Assembly: GCF_020091585.1 (NCBI RefSeq)
Contig: NZ_CP083582.1
Location: 2,604,001 to 2,668,000 of the forward strand
DNA from: Kovacikia minuta CCNUW1
GTDB taxonomy: Bacteria > Cyanobacteriota > Cyanobacteriia > Leptolyngbyales > Leptolyngbyaceae
Reading direction: 5' to 3'
Length of the DNA stretch: 64,000 nt
The notes beneath the pieces were generated by a model. It was not told the origin of the DNA, did no database searches, and saw only the letters and a list, made by a program, of their open reading frames with translations. Positions 47,757 through 56,432 of the stretch are shown here, piece by piece. The position numbers and the translations under genes were made by a program. Positions within the stretch are counted from its first letter, which is position 1. Every line of letters starts with the position of its first letter.

Positions 47757-50270
47757 TCAAAATTCAAACAAAATTCTTCCTTGTTCTGGTGAATTAGGCT
47801 CGTTATCGAGGCGGGCGATTTCTAGCGGGGCAAAGGCAATTTGTCCGCGCTCTAGTTCTTTGAGGGAGAGCAATCCAAGGCGTTGAAAGCGTGTGGGAAG
47901 GACGGATTGCACCCCTTTTACCTGCATCGCTTGTTCGATGACCTGGCTCAGATATACGGGTTGCCCGAAACTAAAGTTGTCAGGGTGAAAGAATCCCAAT
48001 CGTCCATCAGGCTGTACTGTGTTACTGAAGGTTTCCAGGAGGGTTTTTTTTATTTGGTCTGGGAAGTAACCCGGTAACACCTTCACGCTTAGGGAAATGT
48101 CGAGCGGAATGAAGCGGGGAGCTTCTATCTGGAAGTCTTGGGCGGTTAGGCGAAATTGCTCTAGAAAGGTGGAGAGTTCTTGCTTAAAGGCGTCGTCTAC
48201 GGGCAAACCGTTTTCCCGATCGACGGTAATAAACAGGGTGTACCAGCTTCCAGTCCAGCGGCGGGTTGCCAGGGCTTTACGAACCGTTGGAAATCGCTGG
48301 GTAATATCGGCATAGTCCTTTTCGGTGACGGCTCGCTGTTGGGTGCGGAACGCCTGGGGGGCATAGAGGCGTACCTGTTCGATCGGTTCCGGCTCAATGC
48401 CGCCCTTCGTGGGAAGGGGGTTGCGGATCGGCGATCTCACTGAGATATTGTTTAGATCGGCATTTGCTTGTTGTTTCAGTTCGTCTTCCGTTACCAGCCA
48501 ATTTTTGGTTTGGGGTTTGGGATCGGGCAGGAAAATATGGGCGATCGCCTCTGCTCCCACATTGCCTGCCTGTCCGTTACCAATCCGGTAGTGGGCTTGT
48601 AGCACTGTTCCCGGTTCCGGGTGCCTGCCCAACACATTGTCGCCAAACCGGAGGTAGGCGCGCCCATCATCCTCCGTTTCGACCACAAAATCGCGGGCGA
48701 AGCGATCGCTATTTAGCAAATCCCGTTGGGGTTGCCAGCGAGTCTGACCCTCTTGCTCTTGCAGATAAATGGCAGGCTGCACATCCTGCAAGTCCCGTTG
48801 CAGTAAAACAGCCGTCCCTAGCGATGGTTCGGGGTCGGGGTCAAAGGGCACCAATGCCCCGTTGCGGTTGCTAACTAGACGTTGCTGAGTCAAGGGACCT
48901 TTTTGCAGGCGGGGACGGAACCGCCCTTGGGCTGGAACCGGGTCAAAAGTTTCTGACACCGAACAGCCCTGATCTACCATCACCACATTTCCCCAGATCA
49001 CACTGATATTTTGAATGGGGCGATCGTCCACCACGGCAGAAATCACCATTGGAAAGGGAAGCGCATCCTCCATTGCCCACTCAATCTCAAGCAGCCTGAT
49101 CCCCTCATACAACGGGTCAACCTGGGCTTCCCGATGGGTCAAGCGAACCACATGCCGATGGGTCGGATCAGCATCAACGGGTAACCCTGTTTTGGCTCCT
49201 TTCACCTCCTCAAAAATCAACATCTTGCCCGGCATGAGCAGATCTTTAAGGGTGCCATCCGGATCAATTAAGGTGGCGCGAGTTTCCCCCCTGGGCAATT
49301 GGCAGGACGTGTCACCCCAGGTGTAAAAGAGAAGCAGGTTACAAGCAGCGTGCAATAGGAAATTGCCCAACGGTTCAAACACCTGAGCACCTGCATTCAG
49401 AGCTGTATCAAACTCCTTAGCCGTCAGGATGGCGGGCAAACCCGGCGATCGGGTCAAAAATTTGATTCCGGCACTGCGGTGGGTCGTTGATAAATTGAAC
49501 AACTGCATCCCCTCTTTTTGACCAGAGCTAACCTGGAGGGCAACCCAGCCACGGGCATTGCACCCGTCATGCATGGGGTAGTTAAGCAATCGAGCATGCC
49601 GACGCACAGAAACACGCTTGCGGGCAGTTCCCAGGTACGCTTCGGTTGCAGCCGCATCCTGGTAATAGCTGAGGTAATCCCCAGCGTAAGCCACCAATTC
49701 CACCAGCATCACTCCCAAATCAGCGGGGTTTCGCTCCTTCCATTGGGGCAGCGTGATGGTGAGGCGATCGAGCATGAGCTGGCGAAAACTGGCATAATCC
49801 TTCGCCAGATAGTCGATCGCCGGGGGTGGCGGCGGTTTGTCCGCTGGTGCAGGGAGCAACTGACAGTCAAACTCGCTCAAATCTGCAACCTGAAACCGGA
49901 ATTCTACCTGGGAGAGTTGGGGGTCAAACCCAGCGATCGACCGGGGATTGTCCAGGGATTGCACCAATCGTAGAGTGTAGGGCGACAGATCTCCCGATGC
50001 ATTCACCCGCACCGTTAACAGGGTTCCGAACGCACTGGTTGATTCTGCTCGCACGTCCCGCCTGCGGATGCCACCCTGAATCAGCACGTTTCCTTCACTT
50101 AATCCCTCTCCTGCAAACGGATGAATCAAATGCACCAACAACGTTTTTTGATCGGCAGACACCTCTAAATAGTCAATTCCATTCACGATCGGTGAGCCAT
50201 CCGCGTTCAGCTTTGTCAGGACTTCAACACGCCGTTGTTCGTTTTTGCAGTGATAGAGAGTGGGGGGCAT
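47757..50270 (-). CDS. putative CIS baseplate assembly protein (gpJ-like, Afp11-type)
   Basis: 837 aa. The middle and C-terminal parts carry the wedge-protein signature: YLAKDYASFRQLMLDRL, ERNPADLGVMLVELVAYAGD, YLGTARKRVSVRRHARLLNY, and later LRFGDNVLGRHPEPG and VTEKDYADITQRFP. The N-terminal 130 residues form a separate beta-rich domain (FAGEGLSEGNVLIQGG). It forms the baseplate wedge with the neighbouring gene products. No propeller repeats occur here, which makes their presence in the next gene notable. Start ATG 50270. Confidence 0.9.
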   Translation of the reverse strand: MPPTLYHCKNEQRRVEVLTKLNADGSPIVNGIDYLEVSADQKTLLVHLIHPFAGEGLSEGNVLIQGGIRRRDVRAESTSAFGTLLTVRVNASGDLSPYTLRLVQSLDNPRSIAGFDPQLSQVEFRFQVADLSEFDCQLLPAPADKPPPPPAIDYLAKDYASFRQLMLDRLTITLPQWKERNPADLGVMLVELVAYAGDYLSYYQDAAATEAYLGTARKRVSVRRHARLLNYPMHDGCNARGWVALQVSSGQKEGMQLFNLSTTHRSAGIKFLTRSPGLPAILTAKEFDTALNAGAQVFEPLGNFLLHAACNLLLFYTWGDTSCQLPRGETRATLIDPDGTLKDLLMPGKMLIFEEVKGAKTGLPVDADPTHRHVVRLTHREAQVDPLYEGIRLLEIEWAMEDALPFPMVISAVVDDRPIQNISVIWGNVVMVDQGCSVSETFDPVPAQGRFRPRLQKGPLTQQRLVSNRNGALVPFDPDPEPSLGTAVLLQRDLQDVQPAIYLQEQEGQTRWQPQRDLLNSDRFARDFVVETEDDGRAYLRFGDNVLGRHPEPGTVLQAHYRIGNGQAGNVGAEAIAHIFLPDPKPQTKNWLVTEDELKQQANADLNNISVRSPIRNPLPTKGGIEPEPIEQVRLYAPQAFRTQQRAVTEKDYADITQRFPTVRKALATRRWTGSWYTLFITVDRENGLPVDDAFKQELSTFLEQFRLTAQDFQIEAPRFIPLDISLSVKVLPGYFPDQIKKTLLETFSNTVQPDGRLGFFHPDNFSFGQPVYLSQVIEQAMQVKGVQSVLPTRFQRLGLLSLKELERGQIAFAPLEIARLDNEPNSPEQGRILFEF

Positions 50271-50424
50271 GGAGTTGGGAGTTAGAAATGATGAGTTAGA
50301 AATGATGAATTAATGAGTTTTGAAGCATGCGTGGGGCATCGGTTATGTATGGGTCATCGGCTATGGATAACTATTGGCTCGTTGTTAGTTATTGATAACG
50401 ACAACTTGACACCTCCCCACCTCC

Positions 50425-50811
50425 CTATCCCACCTCAGAATTCGGGATAGGCGATAACTCGGCGACTTTTTGTTCCTGGGTACGGCGGATGGTGTACAAA
50501 ATCGTAATTTGCAACGTGGCATCTTCACTGACAACCCCAACTTCATCCACTTCAATCAGATCTCCCAACCATTGTTCCAACGCTGCTTTGATCAAAAATT
50601 CTGTTGCGGCTGCTAGTTCCTCGCTGTTGGGAGCAAAAATGAGCTGCTGCACCCCTGTACCAAAATCAGCCCGATTCACCCGCTCTCCTGGTAAAACAAA
50701 CAAGACCTGCTCGATCATCTGATGGATATGTTCTTCTTCGCTGGCGGTGGCTAACCGACCTCGCCCATCAATCCGAAAGGGGTAACCAAAAAGAGAATTT
50801 GTTTGAAGCAT
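50425..50811 (-). CDS. GPW/gp25 family baseplate protein
   Basis: 128-aa homologue of phage T4 gp25, the wedge component that primes sheath assembly. Typical features are GYPFRIDGRGRLATAS near the start, LFVLPGERVNRADFGTGV with the family E-R-x-x-x-x-x-F-G motif, and a following helix (LAAATEFLIKAALEQWL). The length is normal. It lies between the PAAR gene and the large wedge genes on the same strand. Confidence 0.93.
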   Translation of the reverse strand: MLQTNSLFGYPFRIDGRGRLATASEEEHIHQMIEQVLFVLPGERVNRADFGTGVQQLIFAPNSEELAAATEFLIKAALEQWLGDLIEVDEVGVVSEDATLQITILYTIRRTQEQKVAELSPIPNSEVG

Positions 50812-50942
50812 GGGGTGGGAAATTAAGAGTGATGAGTTATGAATGATAAGTTTTAAGTTTTGAGTTAATTCTGGCTTTTGCTCCCTACACCTAACCCCCT
50901 ACTTTCATCCTTTATCCTTCATCCCTTATCCTTTCCCTACAC

Positions 50943-51266
50943 TTACATTCCCTTCACGCGCATTTGAGTCAAAACAATGGTTAGTGGGGTTCCGGTGGGG
51001 GCACAAATCGCCTGGCTGTCCTGCAACAATACAGGCATTCCCATGACTTTGACCCGCAGGGCTGCCAGTACCCAAACTCCCGTGAGGCAGGGGCCAACGT
51101 TGGCGGGTGGGGGAGGGTTGGCGCAGCCCGCAACGACGTAGGGTGGGGGTTGGGTGACAACAGGCATGCCCATCACCCGAACACGGGGATTTGGCAGGGT
51201 AGGTTTTGCCTGCCCACCGTGGGCACAAATGACGGTAGAACCAGCGTTAAGCAGAAAACCGGGCAT
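50943..51266 (-). CDS. PAAR-like spike-tip protein
   Basis: 107 aa that cap the central spike. Two related halves each contain a GMPV turn (RVMGMPVVTQ, KVMGMPVLLQ) and potential metal ligands (CAHGGQ, CANPP, CLTG, CAPTGTP). The start ATG shares its A with the upstream stop (TAATG), so it is coupled to the spike gene. Toxin-like extensions are absent; it is a bare tip. Confidence 0.88.
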   Translation of the reverse strand: MPGFLLNAGSTVICAHGGQAKPTLPNPRVRVMGMPVVTQPPPYVVAGCANPPPPANVGPCLTGVWVLAALRVKVMGMPVLLQDSQAICAPTGTPLTIVLTQMRVKGM

Positions 51267-52069
51267 TAAATCACCTCCAATGCACCATTGTTGACATTGA
51301 CACTCACAGGTGAAAGTTTGATAGTTGCAGCAGTATTGGTTAATTCAATTTGTGCTGGCGTTAGCTTGATTGTTGTTGGAGTGCTAGTTAACTCAATGCC
51401 TGAGGTACTGAGTTTGGCAGTGGCAGAACTGTTTGCTAACTCAATTCCTGAACTGGTTGAGAGTTTTAGGGTTGCCGGATTGCAATTCAGATCGATTTCG
51501 CCGGATGTGAACTTCATCTCGACATTACTTTCTTTGTGCTGAATAGTATCAGCAGAAATTGTGATCGTGGAGTTTTCCTTATTTTTTAGTTCAATAATAT
51601 CGGCTTTAATTTTGATTGTTGTTTCGTCTTTATTATTAATTTCAATCCCGTCAGCATTGAACACCAGTTTGAGTTTGCGTTCTACGATCGGGGTTTCTAC
51701 CTCGATCGTTAATCCCTTGTTTTCTCCCACATTGCTCACAATAGCGGTAAATCCATCGGCTTTAAACATCTGAATTTTCTCAGGCTCTTCAACCTTTGCG
51801 GCTTCAGGAAGTTGATCTTCTCCCCAGAAACAGCCAACCCAGATTGGGTAATTGGGATCGCCTGCTTCAAACTCAACCCAGATATTACTGCCAATGGGAG
51901 GAATAGCAAAAAAGCCAATATTTTTTCCTGCATAAGGGCTACAGGGCATCGCCCAATTTGCCTGCCCTGATCCATAAATCGCCGGAACCTCCACCTGGAT
52001 GCGTCCCAAATTCAGGGGGTCTTTATTCGTTGCAACTTTACCGCGATACTTGCCGAGGAATTGAGGCAT
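51266..52069 (-). CDS. gpV-like baseplate spike protein (OB-fold plus beta-helix)
   Basis: 267 aa. The N-terminal gp5/VgrG OB-fold domain is seen in KYRGKVATNKDPLNLGRIQV, PCSPYAGKNIGFFAIPPIG and WVEFEAGDPNYPIWVG. The second half is a regular strand repeat (GIELANSSATAKLS, GIELTSTPTTIKLT, QIELTNTAATIKLS), a triple-stranded beta-helix needle. It corresponds to the C-terminal part of VgrG/Afp8; the gpD part is encoded separately just upstream. Confidence 0.92.
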   Translation of the reverse strand: MPQFLGKYRGKVATNKDPLNLGRIQVEVPAIYGSGQANWAMPCSPYAGKNIGFFAIPPIGSNIWVEFEAGDPNYPIWVGCFWGEDQLPEAAKVEEPEKIQMFKADGFTAIVSNVGENKGLTIEVETPIVERKLKLVFNADGIEINNKDETTIKIKADIIELKNKENSTITISADTIQHKESNVEMKFTSGEIDLNCNPATLKLSTSSGIELANSSATAKLSTSGIELTSTPTTIKLTPAQIELTNTAATIKLSPVSVNVNNGALEVI

Positions 52070-52074
52070 TCAAC

Positions 52075-53193
52075 TTATCCCTCACGAATGAGCGTAAAAC
52101 GCTGTTTATATGAGTTTTCTCCGTTGCTTGCCTGCACCACATGGGAGACCTGGCTAACGTAAAATTTTCCGTCATAGGTTTGCCCCACCCCCTTCAACTC
52201 AACGACCCTGCCTGCTTGCAACACGTCACCGTAGATGAGCGTGTTCAGTTGTCCTGTCACTGTAACGACGCTGTCGGTTGAACGATCGAGCATTGCCTGA
52301 GCATAAGCATTGGCAACGGTCGATAAATGATCGCTTTGCCGAAATTGGGTCGTTCGTAAATGGGATTGATGTCTAATCGCAGGTTTCCTTGCCAGGGGCG
52401 ATCGGCTACTATTTTTCTTTGAAATGGGCTGGGTCAGATTGGTTTTGCGATCCTGAACCATTCCTTCAACAAAGGTGGCTGCCAGTGCATCATACTGGAC
52501 GTTAATCGACTCCACATTGCTCTCTCCTCCCATGTTGAACCGGAGGGGCTTGTGGGGTTGCCCCTTTGCCTGGGGTGGCCCCCAGTAAGCCGTATTCTGC
52601 CCGGTAATGGGACCGGGCGTAATGTAAAACAGGAATCCGTAACGGTCTGCCAATTCTTGAATATGTCCCAGATCAGTTCCTAACTGAACCGGAGTTCGTT
52701 CTGTGGGGAGGGGGCGATCGATGACTGAAGGCTTCATTACCTTCGGAACCAAGCCATATTTGGCGTATTTCAGCAGGATGGTTTCCACAATGGTGCTATC
52801 GTCTAGCTCCCTGTGTTCAACTGATTTCTCCTCTAAATCCATCATCACGCTGACATCCTCCCCCGTAATTGTCAGGCGCGACTCGCCTGGTTCCTCACTG
52901 GGAGCAAATTCCTGACGGGTGATGATGCCATCCAGCAACACATGGGGAGCGGCATTCAGGGTAGTCACAAGAATGACTCGACTGAATGGAGTCAACGCAT
53001 CACTCCTTAAAACCACGTCGTCCCCCAACCCCTGTTCTAAATTTCTGCCAGTTTGAAATACCAACTGAAACCCCGATCGTCCCCGCACCTGATGGGTTAT
53101 TTCCAGGCTCTCTAATGCCTCAGTTAGAACACTTGGCATAGGTCTGGGAACCGTTGAACCAATTAATAGGGTTAGATTAAGCACGGCAAGCAC
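52075..53193 (-). CDS. gpD-like CIS hub protein (phage late control D type)
   Basis: 372 aa. It matches the first half of VgrG/Afp8-type hubs: an N-terminal jelly-roll strand set (HQVRGRSGFQLVFQTGR), LLDGIITRQEFAPSEEPG, VMMDLEEKSVEHRELDDSTI, and LADRYGFLFYITPGP. Together with the downstream gpV gene it forms a split VgrG that connects tube and spike. Start GTG 53193 lies 3 bp after the upstream stop; the next gene begins 6 bp after its own stop, so this is a tight operon. Confidence 0.9.
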   Translation of the reverse strand: MLAVLNLTLLIGSTVPRPMPSVLTEALESLEITHQVRGRSGFQLVFQTGRNLEQGLGDDVVLRSDALTPFSRVILVTTLNAAPHVLLDGIITRQEFAPSEEPGESRLTITGEDVSVMMDLEEKSVEHRELDDSTIVETILLKYAKYGLVPKVMKPSVIDRPLPTERTPVQLGTDLGHIQELADRYGFLFYITPGPITGQNTAYWGPPQAKGQPHKPLRFNMGGESNVESINVQYDALAATFVEGMVQDRKTNLTQPISKKNSSRSPLARKPAIRHQSHLRTTQFRQSDHLSTVANAYAQAMLDRSTDSVVTVTGQLNTLIYGDVLQAGRVVELKGVGQTYDGKFYVSQVSHVVQASNGENSYKQRFTLIREG

Positions 53194-53195
53194 AC

Positions 53196-53486
53196 CTAAA
53201 CGAAAGGCATTGGGATCTTGAGGGTCTGCGTTGGTTCAGAAATTAGATCAGTGGGATTCATCGTGTCGTTGGCATCGCAGATTTGCCAGAATTGCAGGGC
53301 ATCTCCCAGGGTTTGAGCCGTCACCCGATCGAGGCGATCGTCCCTGGTTAGGGTAACTTCTCCTAGCAACGGTAGCTTGGTACCCTGGGGCAACATTCGA
53401 CGCCGCACATAGGTCATCTGTCGTCCATCAACGGATGTGAATTGTGCCGTTTCTAAGCTGTAGTAGCGACTGGTGGGATCAAACAT
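53196..53486 (-). CDS. LysM/tail-X-like CIS protein
   Basis: 96 aa. The C-terminal part resembles phage tail X or LysM-type modules (DDRLDRVTAQTLGDALQFW, ending LKIPMPF), the usual partner of tube-baseplate adaptors. The N-terminus (SRYYSLETAQFTSVDGRQMT) is typical of the family. It lies between the adaptor gene and the hub gene. The domain call is moderately certain. Confidence 0.78.
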   Translation of the reverse strand: MFDPTSRYYSLETAQFTSVDGRQMTYVRRRMLPQGTKLPLLGEVTLTRDDRLDRVTAQTLGDALQFWQICDANDTMNPTDLISEPTQTLKIPMPFV

Positions 53487-53577
53487 GGGAGGAAGGTAGT
53501 AGGTATCAGGTGTCAGGTGTCAGGTGTCAGGGAGGGGGAAAGTAAATTTTCATCCACTCCCCACTTTCCACTCCCCA

Positions 53578-54222
53578 TCACCCAAAAAGGTTGATGCCTG
53601 AAACAGCAGCGCCAATTTTCCTGCCTATCTGCTCTTTCTTGACCTGGTGAGCAAAGAAAAGTCTTGAACCCAGGCTATTCCAGGGTAAATCGTTGTAGGT
53701 GAGAACCTGGAAACTCAGGGCAACTTTGGCCCGAATTGGGTTGAGTGCCACATCATATGCTTCTTCGGTAATGGTGAAACTGGTGACGCGCACGGGTAAA
53801 ACTCGCTGGACGCCCCACACCAGTAGCGTGATTGGAGCTTCCAGGGGAACGATCTCTTTGATCCCCGACTTTGCTTTTGCCATATTAAACGCAACTTTGC
53901 TGCTTTTGGGATAAATCAACAGCTCCAGGGCAGAGAGTTGCGGGTATACACCCAGCGCTAAGGCGGTTGGTTCAGCCTTTTCTAGCCGATCAGTGGCATC
54001 CAGAACGATGTTGAGGGTGATGCTTTCGGTTGGTGCGCCTCCAAGCCGTAAAGCTTCCGTCCGGGAGCTATTCTCCTGAGGGGCTTGGCGAATTCCGAGT
54101 GTACGGGTCAGGGTTTCTGGATTGTATTGAAAGGCGATCGTACTCAACGGTCGTTTTGTCGTTGGGTCTAAGGACACGATCGCCCCCTTAAATAACCGTG
54201 GGGAACCGGGAAAGGTACTCAT
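53578..54222 (-). CDS. CIS tube-baseplate adaptor (CIS_tube domain, Afp7-like)
   Basis: 214 aa. The motif IAFQYNPETLTRTL at the N-terminus, the following ESITLNIVLDATD strand and VRVTSFTITEEAYDVALNPI identify the CIS tube-type adaptor that links the inner tube to the hub. It is the first gene of the cluster; upstream lie 600 bp without a gene. Start ATG 54222. Confidence 0.85.
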   Translation of the reverse strand: MSTFPGSPRLFKGAIVSLDPTTKRPLSTIAFQYNPETLTRTLGIRQAPQENSSRTEALRLGGAPTESITLNIVLDATDRLEKAEPTALALGVYPQLSALELLIYPKSSKVAFNMAKAKSGIKEIVPLEAPITLLVWGVQRVLPVRVTSFTITEEAYDVALNPIRAKVALSFQVLTYNDLPWNSLGSRLFFAHQVKKEQIGRKIGAAVSGINLFG

Positions 54223-54824
54223 AGAAACAATCTATTAGCTCTTAATGGGGCAGGAGCAAGGATGAATCGAGTAGCTGAAGGGGATCAATGGAATAGGTGA
54301 ATAACGTAACCGAGCGAAACGACCACAGGCATCTAAAAATGAACACAAGCATCAAGGAACACCAGGTGGAATACCTTTAGGATTAACCCAAGGCGCTTAC
54401 GGATTACTGGGTAAGGGGTTCGATTGTTACTACCGATTACCTGCGTAAGTCCTACCTTGTAATTCAGGGATATCCCCTTCGAGAGAATATCGCCTCAATC
54501 CTTTTTTTGGTGACTCTGTAACTATTTCGACCCAATACGTAACGATAATTCACTCTGGTTGAAGCAAAGCTTATCATCTGAGTCAATTCTGGAGATTTCA
54601 AGTAATCTCAAGTGATGGAGGCGGAGAGGTGTCAGGTGGGTGGTGGGAGGTGTCAGGTATCAGGTGGTAGTAGGTGTCAGGTGGTAGGGAAAGGATGAAG
54701 GATAAAAAGCATTTCTTTATCACCCCAGCCCCAATTCTTAGCCTTAACTTAAAACTTAAAACGCAAAGCTTAAAACTTAAAACTCTTAATTCTCAATTCT
54801 GAATTCTCCGGAGATGCTTAACCA
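54223..54824. other. gene-free spacer upstream of the CIS cluster
   Basis: Nothing coding is recognisable on either strand. It separates the divergent CIS operon from a small membrane-protein gene and must hold both promoters. The right half (54620-54795) is short-repeat sequence (GGTGTCAGGT, GGTGGTAGG, AAAACTTAAAAC). The left half has more complex sequence with no obvious palindrome. Confidence 0.6.
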
Positions 54825-55277
54825 ATGAAAACAAGTCCCATTCTTGAACAAATTCGGGCGATTTGGGCGATGTTACGCCATCCAGAAACGGGGGATACCT
54901 TCTGGCAGGCGATCGCAACGCTCTGGACTTTGTTAACCCGGATTCTGCTATTGCTATTTCTATCCGCCCTGCTAGTAGTTGCAGCAGCGGTTTGGTGGTG
55001 GGGCAGTGCCTTCCAAAAGGGGCGGGAATACCGGGAATGGTTAACTCAGGTTCCCCAGCCCAGCCAGGAGGATTTTCTGGCGCGGATTGGGCAGGATTTG
55101 CAAGCGTTCTTTAAGGGGTTTGCCGATTTTGCTGGGACGATCGCCATGAAGTTATTGGGCGTGCAGGAAACAGAAACAACTTCGGGAGATGGCGCAACCA
55201 AAGCCCTCAAGCCAGGCGAAGCATCGGCTACTAACCTGGCTAAAATCATTACCTCTGTGGCTGAAAAGGTAGATTAG
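54825..55277 (+). CDS. hypothetical single-pass membrane protein, 150 aa
   Basis: One strong membrane helix (RILLLLFLSALLVVAAAVWW, about residues 39-58) follows an amphipathic N-terminus. A cytosol- or lumen-facing C-terminal domain (LARIGQDLQAFFKGFADFAG) and a low-complexity Gly/Ala/Thr tail come after. No family is recognised. It is divergent from the CIS cluster and convergent, 5 bp apart, with another small membrane gene. Confidence 0.7.
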   Translation: MKTSPILEQIRAIWAMLRHPETGDTFWQAIATLWTLLTRILLLLFLSALLVVAAAVWWWGSAFQKGREYREWLTQVPQPSQEDFLARIGQDLQAFFKGFADFAGTIAMKLLGVQETETTSGDGATKALKPGEASATNLAKIITSVAEKVD

Positions 55278-55282
55278 GAGAT

Positions 55283-55456
55283 TTATGTCTGGGGTTGCAC
55301 GCCTTCCGCTGCGCCGCCCTCTTTTTTGGGATCGCTGTCATCTTTGGGGATGTTGTTATCCTTGCTCTTAATTGGCAGAACAACTCCCAAGACCCAGGCG
55401 AGAACGGGAATAAAAATAAATAACCAGATAAACCAGAAGAAGAGAGATGAAAACAT
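55283..55456 (-). CDS. small single-pass membrane protein, 57 aa
   Basis: ATG 55456 to TAA 55283. MFSSLFFWFIWLFIFIPVLA opens a very hydrophobic helix of about 30 residues, ending near VVLPIK. The rest is a charged tail rich in Lys, Asp, Pro, Gly (KDDSDPKKEGGAAEG). It is preceded by AGGAGC-like sequence upstream of the ATG only weakly (CTCCT on the plus strand gives AGGAG on the other side). The amino-acid make-up strongly suggests a real small gene; the function is unknown. Confidence 0.62.
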   Translation of the reverse strand: MFSSLFFWFIWLFIFIPVLAWVLGVVLPIKSKDNNIPKDDSDPKKEGGAAEGVQPQT

Positions 55457-55509
55457 AGGAGCAAAACCTGCTCAACGGCAATTTAACAAGCTCGTAGTTT
55501 ATTATCTGC

Positions 55510-55884
55510 CTAAAACCCAATTTGCACAAATGATTCCCACCTACTAAATCTTCTGGTGATGGGTGATTTGCGATCGCCTTCACCTTCTGCCCTCTGCCCT
55601 CTGCCTTTCGCCAAACCTGTCATTGACTGGTTTCTAACACTGTCAACATCAATTCCATCCCAAAGTTGTTCAATCGGGTAGGTTTGTCCGGTCATTGCCT
55701 CATTCCAACCCTGGCGAATTCCTTCCAGGATGACTTCGGTGGGGGTATCGTCAGGATCAAGTTCGTCTTCTTCTGGAATCAGGACGATGACTCGAACACG
55801 GCGGGGTTGGGTTGAGATAAGGGGATCGTCGAGCAGGAGTTGTCCCTGGTCGTTGATAGTGGCAATCGTTTCAATCGCTTTCAT
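55510..55884 (-). CDS. antitoxin-like protein with a repeat-derived C-terminus
   Basis: The first 85 residues (MKAIETIATINDQGQLLLDD, RRVRVIVLIPEED, LWDGIDVDSVRN) match a small family of antitoxin-type proteins common in cyanobacteria. The last 35 residues are read from CCCTCTGCC repeats and HIP1 sequence, so the original stop has probably been lost. No toxin gene lies downstream, so it appears to be an orphan. Confidence 0.65.
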   Translation of the reverse strand: MKAIETIATINDQGQLLLDDPLISTQPRRVRVIVLIPEEDELDPDDTPTEVILEGIRQGWNEAMTGQTYPIEQLWDGIDVDSVRNQSMTGLAKGRGQRAEGEGDRKSPITRRFSRWESFVQIGF

Positions 55885-55938
55885 AGGGTTCTGCTAAATT
55901 CGAGTTGTCGCCAGTTCGGTTGCCGTGAATCGTTTTAT

Positions 55939-56223
55939 TCAGTACACTTCGTCATGACTGCCAATATCGATCAAGAGAATTTCTTCCTCTTCCGACTCTG
56001 AATTTTCAACAAAGTCAAATACAATCCGACAGTCATATTCCACGCTACAAGCCCATGATCCGGCTAATTGACCTTTAAGTTTGTGTGTTTGTAGCGATGG
56101 CTCGAAACAATTTTCTGCCAAAAGTTTCAAGACAGTTTCGACTTTGGGCTGTAATTCTGGGTGTTTGCGAATGAGAGTTTTATAGGCACGTTTGAACGAT
56201 GAAGCAAAAGTGATAACTTTCAA
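55939..56223 (-). CDS. RelE/YafQ-type mRNA-interferase toxin
   Basis: 94 aa with the RelE-superfamily layout: N-terminal helix (FKRAYKTLIRKHPELQPKVE), then HKLKGQLAGSWACSVEYDCRI and the C-terminal strand ILLIDIGSHDEVY, in which the histidine is typical of the active site. Its ATG overlaps the antitoxin stop. Part of a complete toxin-antitoxin operon. Confidence 0.88.
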   Translation of the reverse strand: MKVITFASSFKRAYKTLIRKHPELQPKVETVLKLLAENCFEPSLQTHKLKGQLAGSWACSVEYDCRIVFDFVENSESEEEEILLIDIGSHDEVY

Positions 56224-56432
56224 CGATTCAGCTCCGCGATCGCTTCATCAACTGTGCCCCGAAAGACGTTACCTGACTGATAGTCTTGTTTGGCTTTGGC
56301 GATGTTGGTCGCAATTTCGGTGCGGCGGCGATCGCTCAACCTTCGTTGCACAATGTTAAACAGGGCAATCTGGTCATTTGGAGACAGGGTTTCGATCGCG
56401 TCTAGAATGTTGTCAAATGTTGAAAGCGTCAT
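56220..56432 (-). CDS. antitoxin of the RelE/YafQ-type pair
   Basis: 70 aa, helical and charged (DNILDAIETLSPNDQIALFN, RRRTEIATNIAKAKQDYQSG), ending FRGTVDEAIAELNR. It overlaps the toxin start by 4 bp (ATGA-type), so translation is coupled, and antitoxin precedes toxin as usual. It probably autoregulates the operon, as related antitoxins do. Confidence 0.82.
   Translation of the reverse strand: MTLSTFDNILDAIETLSPNDQIALFNIVQRRLSDRRRTEIATNIAKAKQDYQSGNVFRGTVDEAIAELNR

Noticed and set aside
31787-54222. Complete prophage
   Set aside because: No capsid, portal, terminase, integrase or lysis genes; the gene set and the DUF6519/CIS adaptor proteins fit a contractile injection system.
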